From Micromonospora sp. M71_S20 (GTDB lineage Bacteria > Actinomycetota > Actinomycetes > Mycobacteriales > Micromonosporaceae): a stretch of 64,000 nt of DNA. The notes beneath the pieces were generated by a model, which did not search any database, was not told the origin of the DNA, and saw only the letters and a program-made list of their open reading frames with translations. Each line of letters begins with the position of its first letter. The stretch's first letter is position 1. The stretch covers positions 620,001 through 684,000 of the forward strand of contig NZ_RCCV01000003.1 of NCBI RefSeq assembly GCF_003664255.1, written 5' to 3'. Positions 8,844-17,997 of the stretch are shown here, in pieces. A program made the position numbers and the translations under genes.

Positions 8844-9941
8844 TCAACCAGTAGTCTGCATCTTTGCTTCAGTCACGGAGCTGATGCCGAGCCCCGGCGC
8901 GTCCGGCAGCACGACGGTCGCGCCGTCGTACCGCAGGCCGCCGCGCACCGGCGACCAGGCCAGCCACCAGGCGGCGTCCAGGTCGGCCACGGCGGTGGTG
9001 CCGTAGGCGCCGACCAGGCTCGCGGCGGCGCCGATGCCCACCTGGCTCTCCATCATCGAGCCGACGACGGTGCCGAGGCCGTGCGCGGCGGCGAGGTCGA
9101 GCAGCGTCCGGGCCGGATGCAGGCCGCCGCACTTGGCGAGCTTGACGTTGACCATGTCGGCGGCCCGGCGGCGGATCACCTCGACCAGGTCGCGGACGCC
9201 GAAGACCGACTCGTCGGCGAGGATCGGCACGTCCACCCGGTCGCTGACCCAGGCCAGCCCGTCCAGGTCCCAGCGGGCGACCGGCTGCTCGACCAGTTCC
9301 ACGTCGAGCCCGGCGTCCTCGACGCCACGGATCACCCGGACCGCCTCGCGCGGGGTCCAGCCCTGGTTGGCATCCAGCCGGATGCGGACCCCGTCGCCGA
9401 CGGCGGACCGCACCGCGCGGACCCGCTCCAGGTCGCCGGCGGCGTCGGTGCCCACCTTCAGCTTGAGCACGCCGAAGCCCTCCGCCCGCCGCTGCCGGGC
9501 CGCCGCCGCCAGGTCCACCGCGTCGCCCGCGGCGAGCGTGACGTCCGTGGGCACCCGCAGGGCGGTGCCCCCGAGCAGGCGCACCAGCGGTACGCCGAGC
9601 CGCCGCGCGGCCAGGTCGTGCAGCGCGACGTCGACGGCCGCCTTGGCCGCCTCGTTGCCGACGACCGCCCGTTGCACCTCGGTGCAGCGGGCCACCAGGT
9701 CGTCGGCGTCGCGGCCGGTGAGCGCCGGGCCGAGCAGCTCGCGGACGCACGCCTCGGAACCGGCGACCGACGCCCCGGTCACCTGCCACACCTGCGGTGC
9801 CTCGCCGAAGCCGGACCGGCCGTCGGCATCGACCACCTCCACCACCAGGGTCTCCACGGTGGTGGTGCGGCGCAGCGCGGTGACGAACGGCGTGTGCAAG
9901 GGGGCGGAGAGCCGGTGGGTGCGTACCGCGGCGATCGTCAT
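8844..9941 (-). CDS. L-Ala-D/L-Glu dipeptide epimerase (enolase superfamily)
   Basis: Enolase-superfamily enzyme of 365 residues, probably epimerising L-Ala-D-Glu from murein so that it can be degraded. Family features in order: the N-terminal capping domain, the catalytic Lys motif LKLKVG, the metal ligands in DANQGW, VEQP and ADES, and the second Lys in NVKLAKCGG. The ATG at 9941 is preferred over GTG 9950 because a TAGGGT box (9949-9954) ends 7 nt before the ATG and overlaps the GTG. The NlpC/P60 gene downstream would supply its dipeptide substrate. Confidence 0.85.
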   Translation of the reverse strand: MTIAAVRTHRLSAPLHTPFVTALRRTTTVETLVVEVVDADGRSGFGEAPQVWQVTGASVAGSEACVRELLGPALTGRDADDLVARCTEVQRAVVGNEAAKAAVDVALHDLAARRLGVPLVRLLGGTALRVPTDVTLAAGDAVDLAAAARQRRAEGFGVLKLKVGTDAAGDLERVRAVRSAVGDGVRIRLDANQGWTPREAVRVIRGVEDAGLDVELVEQPVARWDLDGLAWVSDRVDVPILADESVFGVRDLVEVIRRRAADMVNVKLAKCGGLHPARTLLDLAAAHGLGTVVGSMMESQVGIGAAASLVGAYGTTAVADLDAAWWLAWSPVRGGLRYDGATVVLPDAPGLGISSVTEAKMQTTG

Positions 9942-9948
9942 GTGCGGC

Positions 9949-9954
9949 ACCCTA
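9949..9954 (-). promoter_or_regulatory. -10 box of the epimerase operon (TAGGGT)
   Basis: TAGGGT on the minus strand is separated by 7 nt from the ATG at 9941, predicting a leaderless transcript for the epimerase-peptidase pair. Confidence 0.5.
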
Positions 9955-9980
9955 TACGGGCACGGGCAGGCGAAGGGGAG

Positions 9981-10086
9981 GCCGGCATGAGCGGACGAAG
10001 CGAGCGGATCACCGGGTGCGGGGCGGTGCTGCCGCAGGGCGGCACGGAGCGCAGCGGAGCGCCGGCATGAGCGGGCGAAGCGAGCA
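9981..10086 (+). repeat. Direct repeat duplicating a start-codon region
   Basis: A 26-bp unit beginning GCCGGCATGAGCGG at 9981 recurs at 10061 with one mismatch (A to G). Both copies contain an ATG and encode MSGRSE. The spacer carries more GAGCGCAGCGGAGCG-type sequence, a low-complexity motif that also appears between zwf and opcA. Confidence 0.85.
9987..10070 (+). CDS. Candidate 27-residue leader ORF upstream of the phosphatase
   Basis: The ATG at 9987 has a strong GGGGAGG site 6-7 nt upstream and opens a 27-codon frame. Its TGA (10068-10070) overlaps the ATG of the phosphatase gene as ATGA. Its first six residues, MSGRSE, are the same as those of the phosphatase because the start region is duplicated. 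The ribosome-binding site of the true gene is weaker, so translation may depend on reinitiation from this frame. It may also be a neutral by-product of the repeat. Confidence 0.4.
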   Translation: MSGRSERITGCGAVLPQGGTERSGAPA

Positions 10087-10873
10087 GGGCTGGGAACTGG
10101 TGGGCGCGCCGAACGCGCGGGACCTCGGCGGCCTCGTCGGCGCCGACGGCCGGAGGGTGCGTCCCGGGGTGCTGATCCGCACCCCGGCGCTGGGGCGGCT
10201 GACCGACGAGGACCTGCCGGTGCTGGCCAAGCTGGGCCCGGCCTGCGTGGTCGACCTGCGGGACCACTCGGAGACGGCGGTCGCCCCGCCGGACCGGCTC
10301 ACCGGGGAGCCGCGGGTGGTGCACCTGCCGGTGCACGACGCGGAGCACCCCGTCTTCACGTACGTCTCGGCGGTGCTGCTCGGGCACGACCTGGGTGCGT
10401 ACGAGGCCCTGGCGGAGCAGGGCACTCCGGCGGCGATGGCGGCGATCTACCGCTGGTTCGTCAGCGGCGAGTCGGCGCGGGCGAACTTCGGCGCGGCGGT
10501 GCGGCTGGCGGCCCGGGCGGAGAACCTGCCGCTGGTCTACCACTGCTCGGCGGGGAAGGACCGCACGGGCTGGTTGACGGTGTTGCTGCTCAGCGCGCTC
10601 GGCGTGGACGAGGCGGCGATCCGGGCGGACTACCTGGCGAACAACCGGCTGTCCGAGAGCCTGCGGGAGGTCCTGCTGGAGGCGATGCGCCGGCGGATGC
10701 CAGGGCTGGACGTCGAGGCGGTGCGCCCGGTGCTGGAGGTGCGCGAGGAGTACCTGGACGCCGCGTACGCGGAGGTGCGTCGGGTGCACGGGTCGTTCGG
10801 GGCGTACCTGCGCGACGGGCTCGGGGTGACCGACGACGTGCTGGCGGCGCTGCGGGGGCAGCTGCTGGAGTGA
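10067..10873 (+). CDS. PtpB-like tyrosine/phosphoinositide phosphatase
   Basis: Cysteine-dependent phosphatase of 268 residues in the family of Mycobacterium PtpB. The signature P-loop HCSAGKDRTGW puts the nucleophile at Cys160 and the phosphate-binding Arg at 166. The N-terminus has the family's NARDLGGL and VLIRTPALGRL segments. Asp70s and the helical lid around 100-140 precede the P-loop, and YLANNRLSE follows. No signal peptide is visible. The ATG at 10067 overlaps the stop of the upstream mini-ORF. The physiological substrate is unknown. Confidence 0.88.
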   Translation: MSGRSEQGWELVGAPNARDLGGLVGADGRRVRPGVLIRTPALGRLTDEDLPVLAKLGPACVVDLRDHSETAVAPPDRLTGEPRVVHLPVHDAEHPVFTYVSAVLLGHDLGAYEALAEQGTPAAMAAIYRWFVSGESARANFGAAVRLAARAENLPLVYHCSAGKDRTGWLTVLLLSALGVDEAAIRADYLANNRLSESLREVLLEAMRRRMPGLDVEAVRPVLEVREEYLDAAYAEVRRVHGSFGAYLRDGLGVTDDVLAALRGQLLE

Positions 10874-10877
10874 GGCG

Positions 10878-11738
10878 TCAGGGGCGCAGGTCGCGGCGGG
10901 CGTCCCAGGCGGCGGCGGACACCCGCGCGATCAGCCGGCAGGCGTCGTCCTCCTCGCCGCCGGGGCCGCCGTCGGCGAGGTCGGTGGTGGTGCAGACGAC
11001 GACGGCGTACGGCGGCGCGTCGTCGGGGAAGACCACCCCGGCGCCGTGCCGCACGCCGCGCACCCAGCCGTTCTTGTGCGCGATGCGGGTGCCCTCGGGC
11101 AGTCCGGCGGCCAGGTCCTCGCGGTGTTCCTGGGCGAACAGCACGTCGAGCATGGCGGCGCAGCCGGCCGGCGAGGCCAGCGGGCCCGGGGTGCCCGCGC
11201 CGGCGGCCAGCGCGCCGAGCAACGCGGCCAGGTCGGCGGCGGTGACGAGGTTGGTGACGCCCGCCTCGCGGGCCGCGAAGTCCTCGATGCCCCGGCCGGT
11301 GACGCTGTGCCGGGCCCCGGCGAGGTCCCACACCCGTGCCACCGCCGGCAGTCCGACGTGGCCGATGACCAGGTTGGTGGCGAGGTTGCTGGAGCGGACG
11401 ATCATCCGGTGGGCGAGCCAGCGCAGCGGCGCGCCGCCGCCGAGCCGCTCCCAGACGGCCTCGTCGTTGTCGTAGTGCCGCGCGCAGGAGAACCGGGGCG
11501 CGCCGGGCAGCGCGGAGTCGAACTCGTTGCGCACCGGAACCGGCGCGTCCAGGTCGAGGGTGCCGGCCTCGGCGGCGCGGTGCAGCGCGACGAGCACCGC
11601 CGCCTTCATGGTGCTGGCCGCGTAGTGGGTCGCGTCGGCGTGCCGGGTCCAGGTGGGGGAGGCGCCGACCCGCCCCACGTACGCCGACACGGTGCCGGGC
11701 ACCCCGTCCAGATGGGCGTCGAGCTCGTCCCAGGTCAT
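10878..11738 (-). CDS. Class A beta-lactamase-fold serine hydrolase
   Basis: Protein of 286 residues with the three class A signatures: STMK (Ser42, Lys45), SSN (116-118, in place of SDN) and KNG (222-224, in place of KTG). A Glu in the omega-loop region (EAGVTNL, near 159) may serve as general base. There is no signal peptide or lipobox, which is unusual for a true beta-lactamase and suggests a cytoplasmic or differently exported hydrolase. Antibiotic resistance should not be assumed. The ATG at 11738 is leaderless-type, with TACGGT 7 nt upstream, and is divergent from the methyltransferase at 11804. Confidence 0.78.
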   Translation of the reverse strand: MTWDELDAHLDGVPGTVSAYVGRVGASPTWTRHADATHYAASTMKAAVLVALHRAAEAGTLDLDAPVPVRNEFDSALPGAPRFSCARHYDNDEAVWERLGGGAPLRWLAHRMIVRSSNLATNLVIGHVGLPAVARVWDLAGARHSVTGRGIEDFAAREAGVTNLVTAADLAALLGALAAGAGTPGPLASPAGCAAMLDVLFAQEHREDLAAGLPEGTRIAHKNGWVRGVRHGAGVVFPDDAPPYAVVVCTTTDLADGGPGGEEDDACRLIARVSAAAWDARRDLRP

Positions 11739-11745
11739 GCGGCTG

Positions 11746-11751
11746 ACCGTA
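11746..11751 (-). promoter_or_regulatory. -10 box of the serine hydrolase (TACGGT)
   Basis: TACGGT lies 7 nt before the ATG at 11738, so the transcript is probably leaderless. The divergent methyltransferase promoter is 40 bp away. Confidence 0.5.
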
Positions 11752-11791
11752 ACGGATCGCCGACGGGGCGGCGGGCCGGGGCGATCGGTCG

Positions 11792-11797
11792 TACGGT
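11792..11797 (+). promoter_or_regulatory. -10 box of the methyltransferase (TACGGT)
   Basis: TACGGT ends 6 nt before the ATG at 11804, predicting a leaderless mRNA. It shares the 65-bp divergent intergenic region with the serine hydrolase promoter. Confidence 0.5.
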
Positions 11798-11803
11798 GCG
11801 GGG

Positions 11804-12469
11804 ATGACGGTTGCCGCCTACGACGCGCACGCCGACTGGTACGAGGCGTTCGCCACCGACACGTCCAGCGACTACATGACCCGGGTCCGCGCCCGGCTTG
11901 GCGACCTGCTCGGCCGCGGCCCCGGCCGCTGCCTCGACCTGTGCTGCGGCACCGGGCTCCAGGCGGCGGAGCTGCGCCGGCTGGGCTGGGACCCGGTGGG
12001 GGTCGACCTGTCCGCCGGGCAGTTGCGGCACGCCCGGCCGCGCCTGCCGGTGGCCCGCGCCGACGCGGCGGCGCTGCCGGTGGCCGACGCCTCGGTGCCC
12101 GCGGTGGCGTGCGTGCTGGCCCACACCGACGTGCCCGACTACGCGGCGGTGATCGCCGAGGCCGCGCGGGTGCTCGCGCCGGGCGGGCGGTTCGTCCACG
12201 TGGGAGTGCACCCGTGCTTCATCGGGGCGTTCGCCGACCGCTCCGACCCGCGGCGGATCGTGATCGACGGGGGCTACGCCGAGCGGGAGCGCAGCTTCCG
12301 GGCGTGGGCGCCGCACGGGGTTCGGGTGCGCGTCGGCGCGTGGCACGTGCCGCTGGCCGATCTGCTCAACGCGGTCACCGATGCCGGCCTGACCCTGGTC
12401 CGCACGGCCGAGGCCGGGTCCGGTCCGGTGCCCGACCTGTTCGCCCTCCTCGCCACCCGCCCCGCCTGA
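11804..12469 (+). CDS. Class I SAM-dependent methyltransferase
   Basis: Small Rossmann-fold methyltransferase of 221 residues. Motif I (LDLCCGTGLQ, about 45-54) binds S-adenosylmethionine, an acidic residue follows in VGVDLSAGQL, and ARVLAPGGRFVHVG is motif III. It belongs to the broad Methyltransf_11/25 group, so the substrate cannot be named. The gene is divergent from the serine hydrolase and ends before a strong hairpin shared with typA. Confidence 0.8.
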   Translation: MTVAAYDAHADWYEAFATDTSSDYMTRVRARLGDLLGRGPGRCLDLCCGTGLQAAELRRLGWDPVGVDLSAGQLRHARPRLPVARADAAALPVADASVPAVACVLAHTDVPDYAAVIAEAARVLAPGGRFVHVGVHPCFIGAFADRSDPRRIVIDGGYAERERSFRAWAPHGVRVRVGAWHVPLADLLNAVTDAGLTLVRTAEAGSGPVPDLFALLATRPA

Positions 12470-12495
12470 CCGCTGTCGCGGGGCCGGAAACGGGC

Positions 12496-12528
12496 GGAGC
12501 CCGGACCGCGCGGGGCGGTCCGGGCTCC
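12496..12528. terminator. Bidirectional terminator (methyltransferase / typA)
   Basis: A 14-bp perfect stem with a 5-nt loop lies between two convergent genes. No T-tract is present. Confidence 0.75.
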
Positions 12529-12548
12529 GGGGCGGCTGCGGTCGTACG

Positions 12549-14426
<1,878 letters not shown>

Positions 14427-14522
14427 ACTCCTGTCTGCGGTTGCCGGGGCACGCGTCGGGGTCTACCCGCGAATGACCCGGATCTCTGCCGAAACTGATG
14501 TTCCGACCGTTTCAGCGCCTGG

Positions 14523-14528
14523 CATGCT
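14523..14528 (+). promoter_or_regulatory. Possible -10 box of the DedA-PAP2 gene (CATGCT)
   Basis: CATGCT is followed after 7 nt by a G at 14536, a likely transcription start, leaving a 17-nt leader with a G-rich ribosome-binding site before ATG 14553. The same CATGCT-N7 arrangement precedes the methyltransferase at 26133. Confidence 0.35.
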
Positions 14529-14552
14529 GACCCCCGTGGGAATGGGGGCCCG

Positions 14553-15950
14553 ATGCACGACCTGCTGACCTCGCTGCAGGGCCTGCCGCCCCTGCTGATC
14601 TATGTGATCGCCGCGATTGTCGTCGCGGGGGAGACCGCCGTGATCTTCGGTCTGCTGGTGCCGGGCGAGGCGACCCTGTTGCTGGTCGGCTTCCTAGCGT
14701 ACGCGGGGACGCTGCGGCTCGTACCGGCGCTGCTGGTGATGATCCTTGCAGCAGTGATCGGCGACACACTGGCGTACCGGGCGGGCCGGCGGCACGGGCC
14801 CCGGCTGCGCGCCGGCCGGCTGGGCGCGCGGGTGGGTCACGAGCGGTGGAGCCGGGCGGACGCGATGCTCGGCCGGCTGGGCGGGCGCGGGGTGCTCACC
14901 GCCCGCTGGGTGGCCTTCGCCCGCACCCTGGTGCCCCGGCTGGCCGGGGCGGCCGGGATGCCGTACCGGCGGTTCGCGCCGTGGAACCTGGCCGGGGTGG
15001 TGACCTGGGTGGGCGGCTCGGTGCTCGTGGGCAACCTGGCCGGCGAGTCGTACGAGACGGTCTCCCGGCTGCTCGGGCGCGCCACCGGCGCGGTGCTGGT
15101 GCTGGTGGCCGCGCTGGTGGCGGTGGTGCTGGCGGGGCGGTGGCTGGGCCGCAACCCGGATCCGGCGCGGGCGCTGGCGTCGCGGGCGGCGGGGCTGCGG
15201 CCGGTGCGTTGGCTCAGCGGCCGGTACGGGGTGCTGTTCTTCCTGCTCGCCATGCACGTCGGGCCGGCCTGGACGCTGCTGATCAACCTGGTCGCGGGCC
15301 TGCTGCTGCTCTTCCTGGCCGGGCTCGCCATCGCCTGGGTGCTCGGGGCGGTGGTCCGGCACAGTGGCCTGGCGGTGCTCGACGGCGCGATCGCCGACTG
15401 GTTCGCCGACCGGCGTACGCCCGGGGCGGTCGACGTCACGCTCGCGGTGGTCTCGGTGCTGCGCGGCTCGACCCTGATCGTGCTGGTGGCCGTCGTCGCG
15501 GCGGTGCTGGCCTGGCGGCACCGGCCCTGGCGGGCGGACCTGCTCAGCGTGGTCGGCACGGTCGGGGCGTTCGTGCCGCTGGTGGTGCTGGCCGTGGTGG
15601 TCGACCTGGCCGGGCCGACGGCGGGCGGGCCGGACGGCCGGGACGCCGCCCTGTTCCCGACGCAGAACGCCGTGGTGGCGGCCAGCCTCTGCACCCTGGC
15701 CTGGCTGCTGTCCCGGCGGGCGCGCTGGCCGGTGGCGGTGGCCGCCTGGACGGCCGCGGCGGCCGGGGTGGTCGGCATCGTCGGCGCCCGCCTCTACCTG
15801 GGGCTGAGCACCGCCAGCGGCAGCGCCACGGCGGTGCTGCTCGGGGTGGCCTGGACGGCGTTGTTCGTGGTCGCCTGGGCCACCCGCGACAGGGCGGTGG
15901 GCGACGACCCGGCGGAACCGGCGCCGGTGGCGCTGCGCGCGGACGCCTGA
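14553..15950 (+). CDS. DedA-PAP2-like fusion membrane protein
   Basis: Polytopic protein of 465 residues joining two lipid-related domains. Residues 1-190 are a DedA/VTT domain with the family's [11 protein letters not shown] and [16 protein letters not shown] segments; DedA proteins scramble or flip lipids such as undecaprenyl phosphate. Residues 220-445 resemble a PAP2 phosphatase in topology. However, the catalytic SGH motif reads FPTQNA (368-373), and the final RxYLGxHxxxD motif reads [11 protein letters not shown] (413-423). The two catalytic His residues and the Asp are therefore missing. Phosphatase activity is unlikely, and the C-terminal half may bind lipid or be structural. Confidence 0.8.
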   Translation: MHDLLTSLQGLPPLLIYVIAAIVVAGETAVIFGLLVPGEATLLLVGFLAYAGTLRLVPALLVMILAAVIGDTLAYRAGRRHGPRLRAGRLGARVGHERWSRADAMLGRLGGRGVLTARWVAFARTLVPRLAGAAGMPYRRFAPWNLAGVVTWVGGSVLVGNLAGESYETVSRLLGRATGAVLVLVAALVAVVLAGRWLGRNPDPARALASRAAGLRPVRWLSGRYGVLFFLLAMHVGPAWTLLINLVAGLLLLFLAGLAIAWVLGAVVRHSGLAVLDGAIADWFADRRTPGAVDVTLAVVSVLRGSTLIVLVAVVAAVLAWRHRPWRADLLSVVGTVGAFVPLVVLAVVVDLAGPTAGGPDGRDAALFPTQNAVVAASLCTLAWLLSRRARWPVAVAAWTAAAAGVVGIVGARLYLGLSTASGSATAVLLGVAWTALFVVAWATRDRAVGDDPAEPAPVALRADA

Positions 15951-16090
15951 GGCAGGACAGCACGGTGTTCGATGTGAAGCTCGTCGATCCGGAGAACGTG
16001 GCCGGTGTCGGCCCGGATGCCCAGCAGCGAAACGTCCCGAACGGGCTCTGGTGCAGGATGCGTGACTGATCAGCGCTGGCTGGCGTTCGT

Positions 16091-16107
16091 CCCCCGGCTG
16101 TCGGGGG
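16091..16107 (-). terminator. Weak hairpin after the MerR gene
   Basis: A 6-bp stem CCCCCG/CGGGGG with a 5-nt loop lies just past the merR-type stop. The terminator assignment is tentative. Confidence 0.3.
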
Positions 16108-16118
16108 CGTCGGTGGTG

Positions 16119-16460
16119 TCAGGCGGCGTAGTGTTCGGCCAGGCCGGCCAGGATGGTGCGGGTCCGGTGCAGAGAGTTGATCTGGTCCTCGACCCGGCTG
16201 AGCTCAGAGCGCAACCGTTCGGCCAGCCAGGGCGTGCGGATCGCCTCCTCGGTGATGCACGGCAACACGTCGCGGATGGTGCTGCTGGACAGGCCGGCGG
16301 CGAGCAGGGACTGGATGAGCGTGACGCGCTCGACCGCCGACTCGGGATAGTGCCGTTGCCCGCCGGCGCTGCGCTCGCTGGCGAGTAGCCCCTGTTCCTC
16401 GTAGTAGCGAAGCGATCGGGCGCTCGCGCCGGTCGCCGTGGCCAGGTCGCCGATGCGCAT
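16119..16460 (-). CDS. MerR-family transcriptional regulator
   Basis: Regulator of 113 residues with the classic MerR N-terminus: MRIGDLATATGASARSLRYYE forms the winged helix-turn-helix and is followed by GQRHYPESAVERV. A dimerisation coiled coil covers about 75-108. Only one Cys is present, so a metal or Fe-S sensor is unlikely; an organic ligand is more plausible. ATG 16460 has GGGAG 6 nt upstream and gives the standard start. Longer in-frame starts add residues outside the fold. It is divergent from the old-yellow-enzyme gene, whose promoter has the MerR-type long spacer. Confidence 0.88.
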   Translation of the reverse strand: MRIGDLATATGASARSLRYYEEQGLLASERSAGGQRHYPESAVERVTLIQSLLAAGLSSSTIRDVLPCITEEAIRTPWLAERLRSELSRVEDQINSLHRTRTILAGLAEHYAA

Positions 16461-16483
16461 CGGTGTCTCCCTCGTCACAGGAC

Positions 16484-16515
16484 TTGCCCTTGACGTCAAT
16501 GTCAGGTTTTAGCGT
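16484..16515 (+). promoter_or_regulatory. MerR-type promoter/operator of the old-yellow-enzyme gene
   Basis: A TTGCCC -35 (16484-16489) and TAGCGT -10 (16510-16515) are separated by 20 bp, longer than the usual 17. An imperfect dyad in the spacer, CCTTGAC (16488-16494) facing GTCAGG (16501-16506), is placed as MerR-family operators are. The -10 is 6 nt from the ATG at 16522, so the transcript is probably leaderless. Confidence 0.6.
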
Positions 16516-16521
16516 ACCGGC

Positions 16522-17586
16522 ATGACCACGACGACGACCCCACTGGGTTCCCTGCTCGAACCGACAACGCTTGCCGGCCTGCCGCTGAACAGCCGCTTCG
16601 TAATGGCGCCGATGACCCGGTTCCGATCGCCCGGCGGTGTGCCGACACCCGAGGTCGCTGCCTACTATCGGCGCCGGGCCGACAACGGCATCGGTCTGGT
16701 CATCAGCGAGGGGGTGCTCGTCGGGCATCCCAGCGCCGGGCACGAGACGAGCGTGCCGCGGATGACCGCCGGAGCGGCGGAGGAAGGCTGGCGGCGGGTG
16801 ACCGACGAGGTGCACGCCGTCGGCGGCCGGATCGCCGCGCAACTGTGGCATCTCGGCAGCGCACGCGAACCGGTGGACGGGATCGCGGCGTGGACCCCGT
16901 CGGGCGTGCCCGGCGACAGCCACGCTATGACCCTCGCCGACGTCGACGTGCTTCTCGCCGCGTACGCCGACGCCGCCGGTGTGGCGGTACGGGCCGGTTT
17001 CGACGCCGTGGAGATTCACGCCGCGCACGGCTACCTGCTCGACGAGTTCCTCTGGCCGTACACCAATCGCCGCGCCGACCGTTTCGGCGGGTCACCCGCC
17101 GGGCGTTCCGCGTTCCCGGCGGAGGTGATCCGGGCGGTCCGCACGGCGGTCCCCGCCGAGATGCCGGTCATCGTGCGGTTCTCCCAGTTCAAGGAGCGGG
17201 ACTACGCCGCCCGGATCGCAGAGTCACCCGCCGAGCTGGCGGTGATCCTCAACGCCTTCGCCGCGGCCGGCGCCGACGTGCTGCACGCTTCCCAGCGCAA
17301 CTTCGCCGACCCGGCGTTCCCCGGCTCGCCGCGCAATCTGGCCGGCTGGGCCAAGCACCTCACCGGCCTGCCCTCCATCACCGTCGGCTCGATCGGCCTG
17401 ACCCGTGACTTCCTCGGCTCCCGCGCTCTACGCGACCTGCTCCACCGGCTCGACGCCGGCGAATTCGACCTCGTCGCTCTCGGACGCATCCTGCTCGGCA
17501 ACCCGGCGTGGGTGACCCTCGCCGCAGCCGGCCGACTCGACGAGATCCACAACTACCGCAAGGCCGACGAGGACACCTACTTCTAG
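16522..17586 (+). CDS. Old yellow enzyme family NADH:flavin oxidoreductase
   Basis: FMN-dependent ene-reductase of 354 residues with a TIM barrel. Family motifs include LNSRFVMAPMTRFRS near the N-terminus, QLWHLGSAR, the HxAHGYLLDEFLWPYTNRRADRFGGS block (substrate-binding HxxH variant and FMN contacts) and VALGRILLGNPAWV at the C-terminus. Such enzymes reduce activated alkenes, nitroesters and quinones, often in response to electrophiles. The divergent MerR gene probably senses the inducer. About half of the third positions here are less GC-biased than in neighbouring genes, so acquisition is possible but unproven. Confidence 0.88.
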   Translation: MTTTTTPLGSLLEPTTLAGLPLNSRFVMAPMTRFRSPGGVPTPEVAAYYRRRADNGIGLVISEGVLVGHPSAGHETSVPRMTAGAAEEGWRRVTDEVHAVGGRIAAQLWHLGSAREPVDGIAAWTPSGVPGDSHAMTLADVDVLLAAYADAAGVAVRAGFDAVEIHAAHGYLLDEFLWPYTNRRADRFGGSPAGRSAFPAEVIRAVRTAVPAEMPVIVRFSQFKERDYAARIAESPAELAVILNAFAAAGADVLHASQRNFADPAFPGSPRNLAGWAKHLTGLPSITVGSIGLTRDFLGSRALRDLLHRLDAGEFDLVALGRILLGNPAWVTLAAAGRLDEIHNYRKADEDTYF

Positions 17587-17639
17587 TACTCCAGCCGGAA
17601 CCTGCCTGACCTGGAGTTTCGGCAGCTCATGGGCGCGAT

Positions 17640-17905
17640 GGAGACCCCCGCCGACAACATGCTGGAGCCACGAACAGATCGTGGACGAGCCGTTACGGGC
17701 CGTCCAGGTGCTCCCGCTCAGTACGGCCTCGGCGTGGACCGTCCCGCTGCCACAACCGGGCGGCGTGGTCGGAGTGCCTCCACTGCCGACCTGAATCATC
17801 TGCCACTGCTGGTTCGCACCGTCGAGATCGGCGTACTGACTGTGCGGGCTCCGTCGGCGGTGTTCCACTCCCAGAGGTCGACGACCTCGCCGCTGTGACG
17901 AGCCC
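17640..17905 (-). pseudogene. Fragment of a ricin-lectin-linked carbohydrate enzyme, frameshifted
   Basis: On the minus strand one frame reads RHSGEVVDLWEWNTADGAR (from about 17900). After loss of one base the next frame continues QYADLDGANQQWQMIQVG. Together they form the typical QxW repeat of a CBM13 ricin-type lectin domain. A Thr/Pro/Gly linker follows (GSGGTPTTPPGCGSG), then AEAVLSGSTWTARNGSST, a sequence style I associate with secreted pectate-lyase-like proteins. Similarity stops at about 17640 and there is no N-terminal signal. I read this as a truncated, frameshifted relic. Confidence 0.55.
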
Positions 17906-17950
17906 TGGAGCCGACCCGGGACGCCGGCGTGCCGGTACGACGGCAGACGA

Positions 17951-17976
17951 GGGCCGTGGCGTCGCCGCCACGGCCC
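17951..17976 (-). terminator. Terminator hairpin of the MMPL gene
   Basis: An 11-bp perfect stem (GGGCCGTGGCG/CGCCACGGCCC) with a TCGC loop lies 22 bp past the MMPL stop codon. Confidence 0.7.
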
Positions 17977-17997
17977 CCGTCGCCTCCGAGGGGCCGA

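Larger units (their letters stand above)
17587..17997. other. Gene-poor gap after the old-yellow-enzyme gene
   Basis: Apart from the minus-strand lectin relic (17640-17905) and the terminator at 17951-17976, this 411-bp stretch has no supported gene. Confidence 0.5.

Noticed and set aside
10878..11738. Annotation as an antibiotic-resistance beta-lactamase
   Set aside because: There is no signal peptide, and the motifs SSN and KNG differ from SDN and KTG. A generic serine hydrolase is the safer call.
15960..16065. Minus-strand reading with a protein-like stretch (DVSLLGIRADTGHVLRIDEL) after the DedA-PAP2 gene
   Set aside because: It looks codon-biased and could be another relic, but it is about 30 residues long, continues into antisense of a real gene, and has no start or recognised family.
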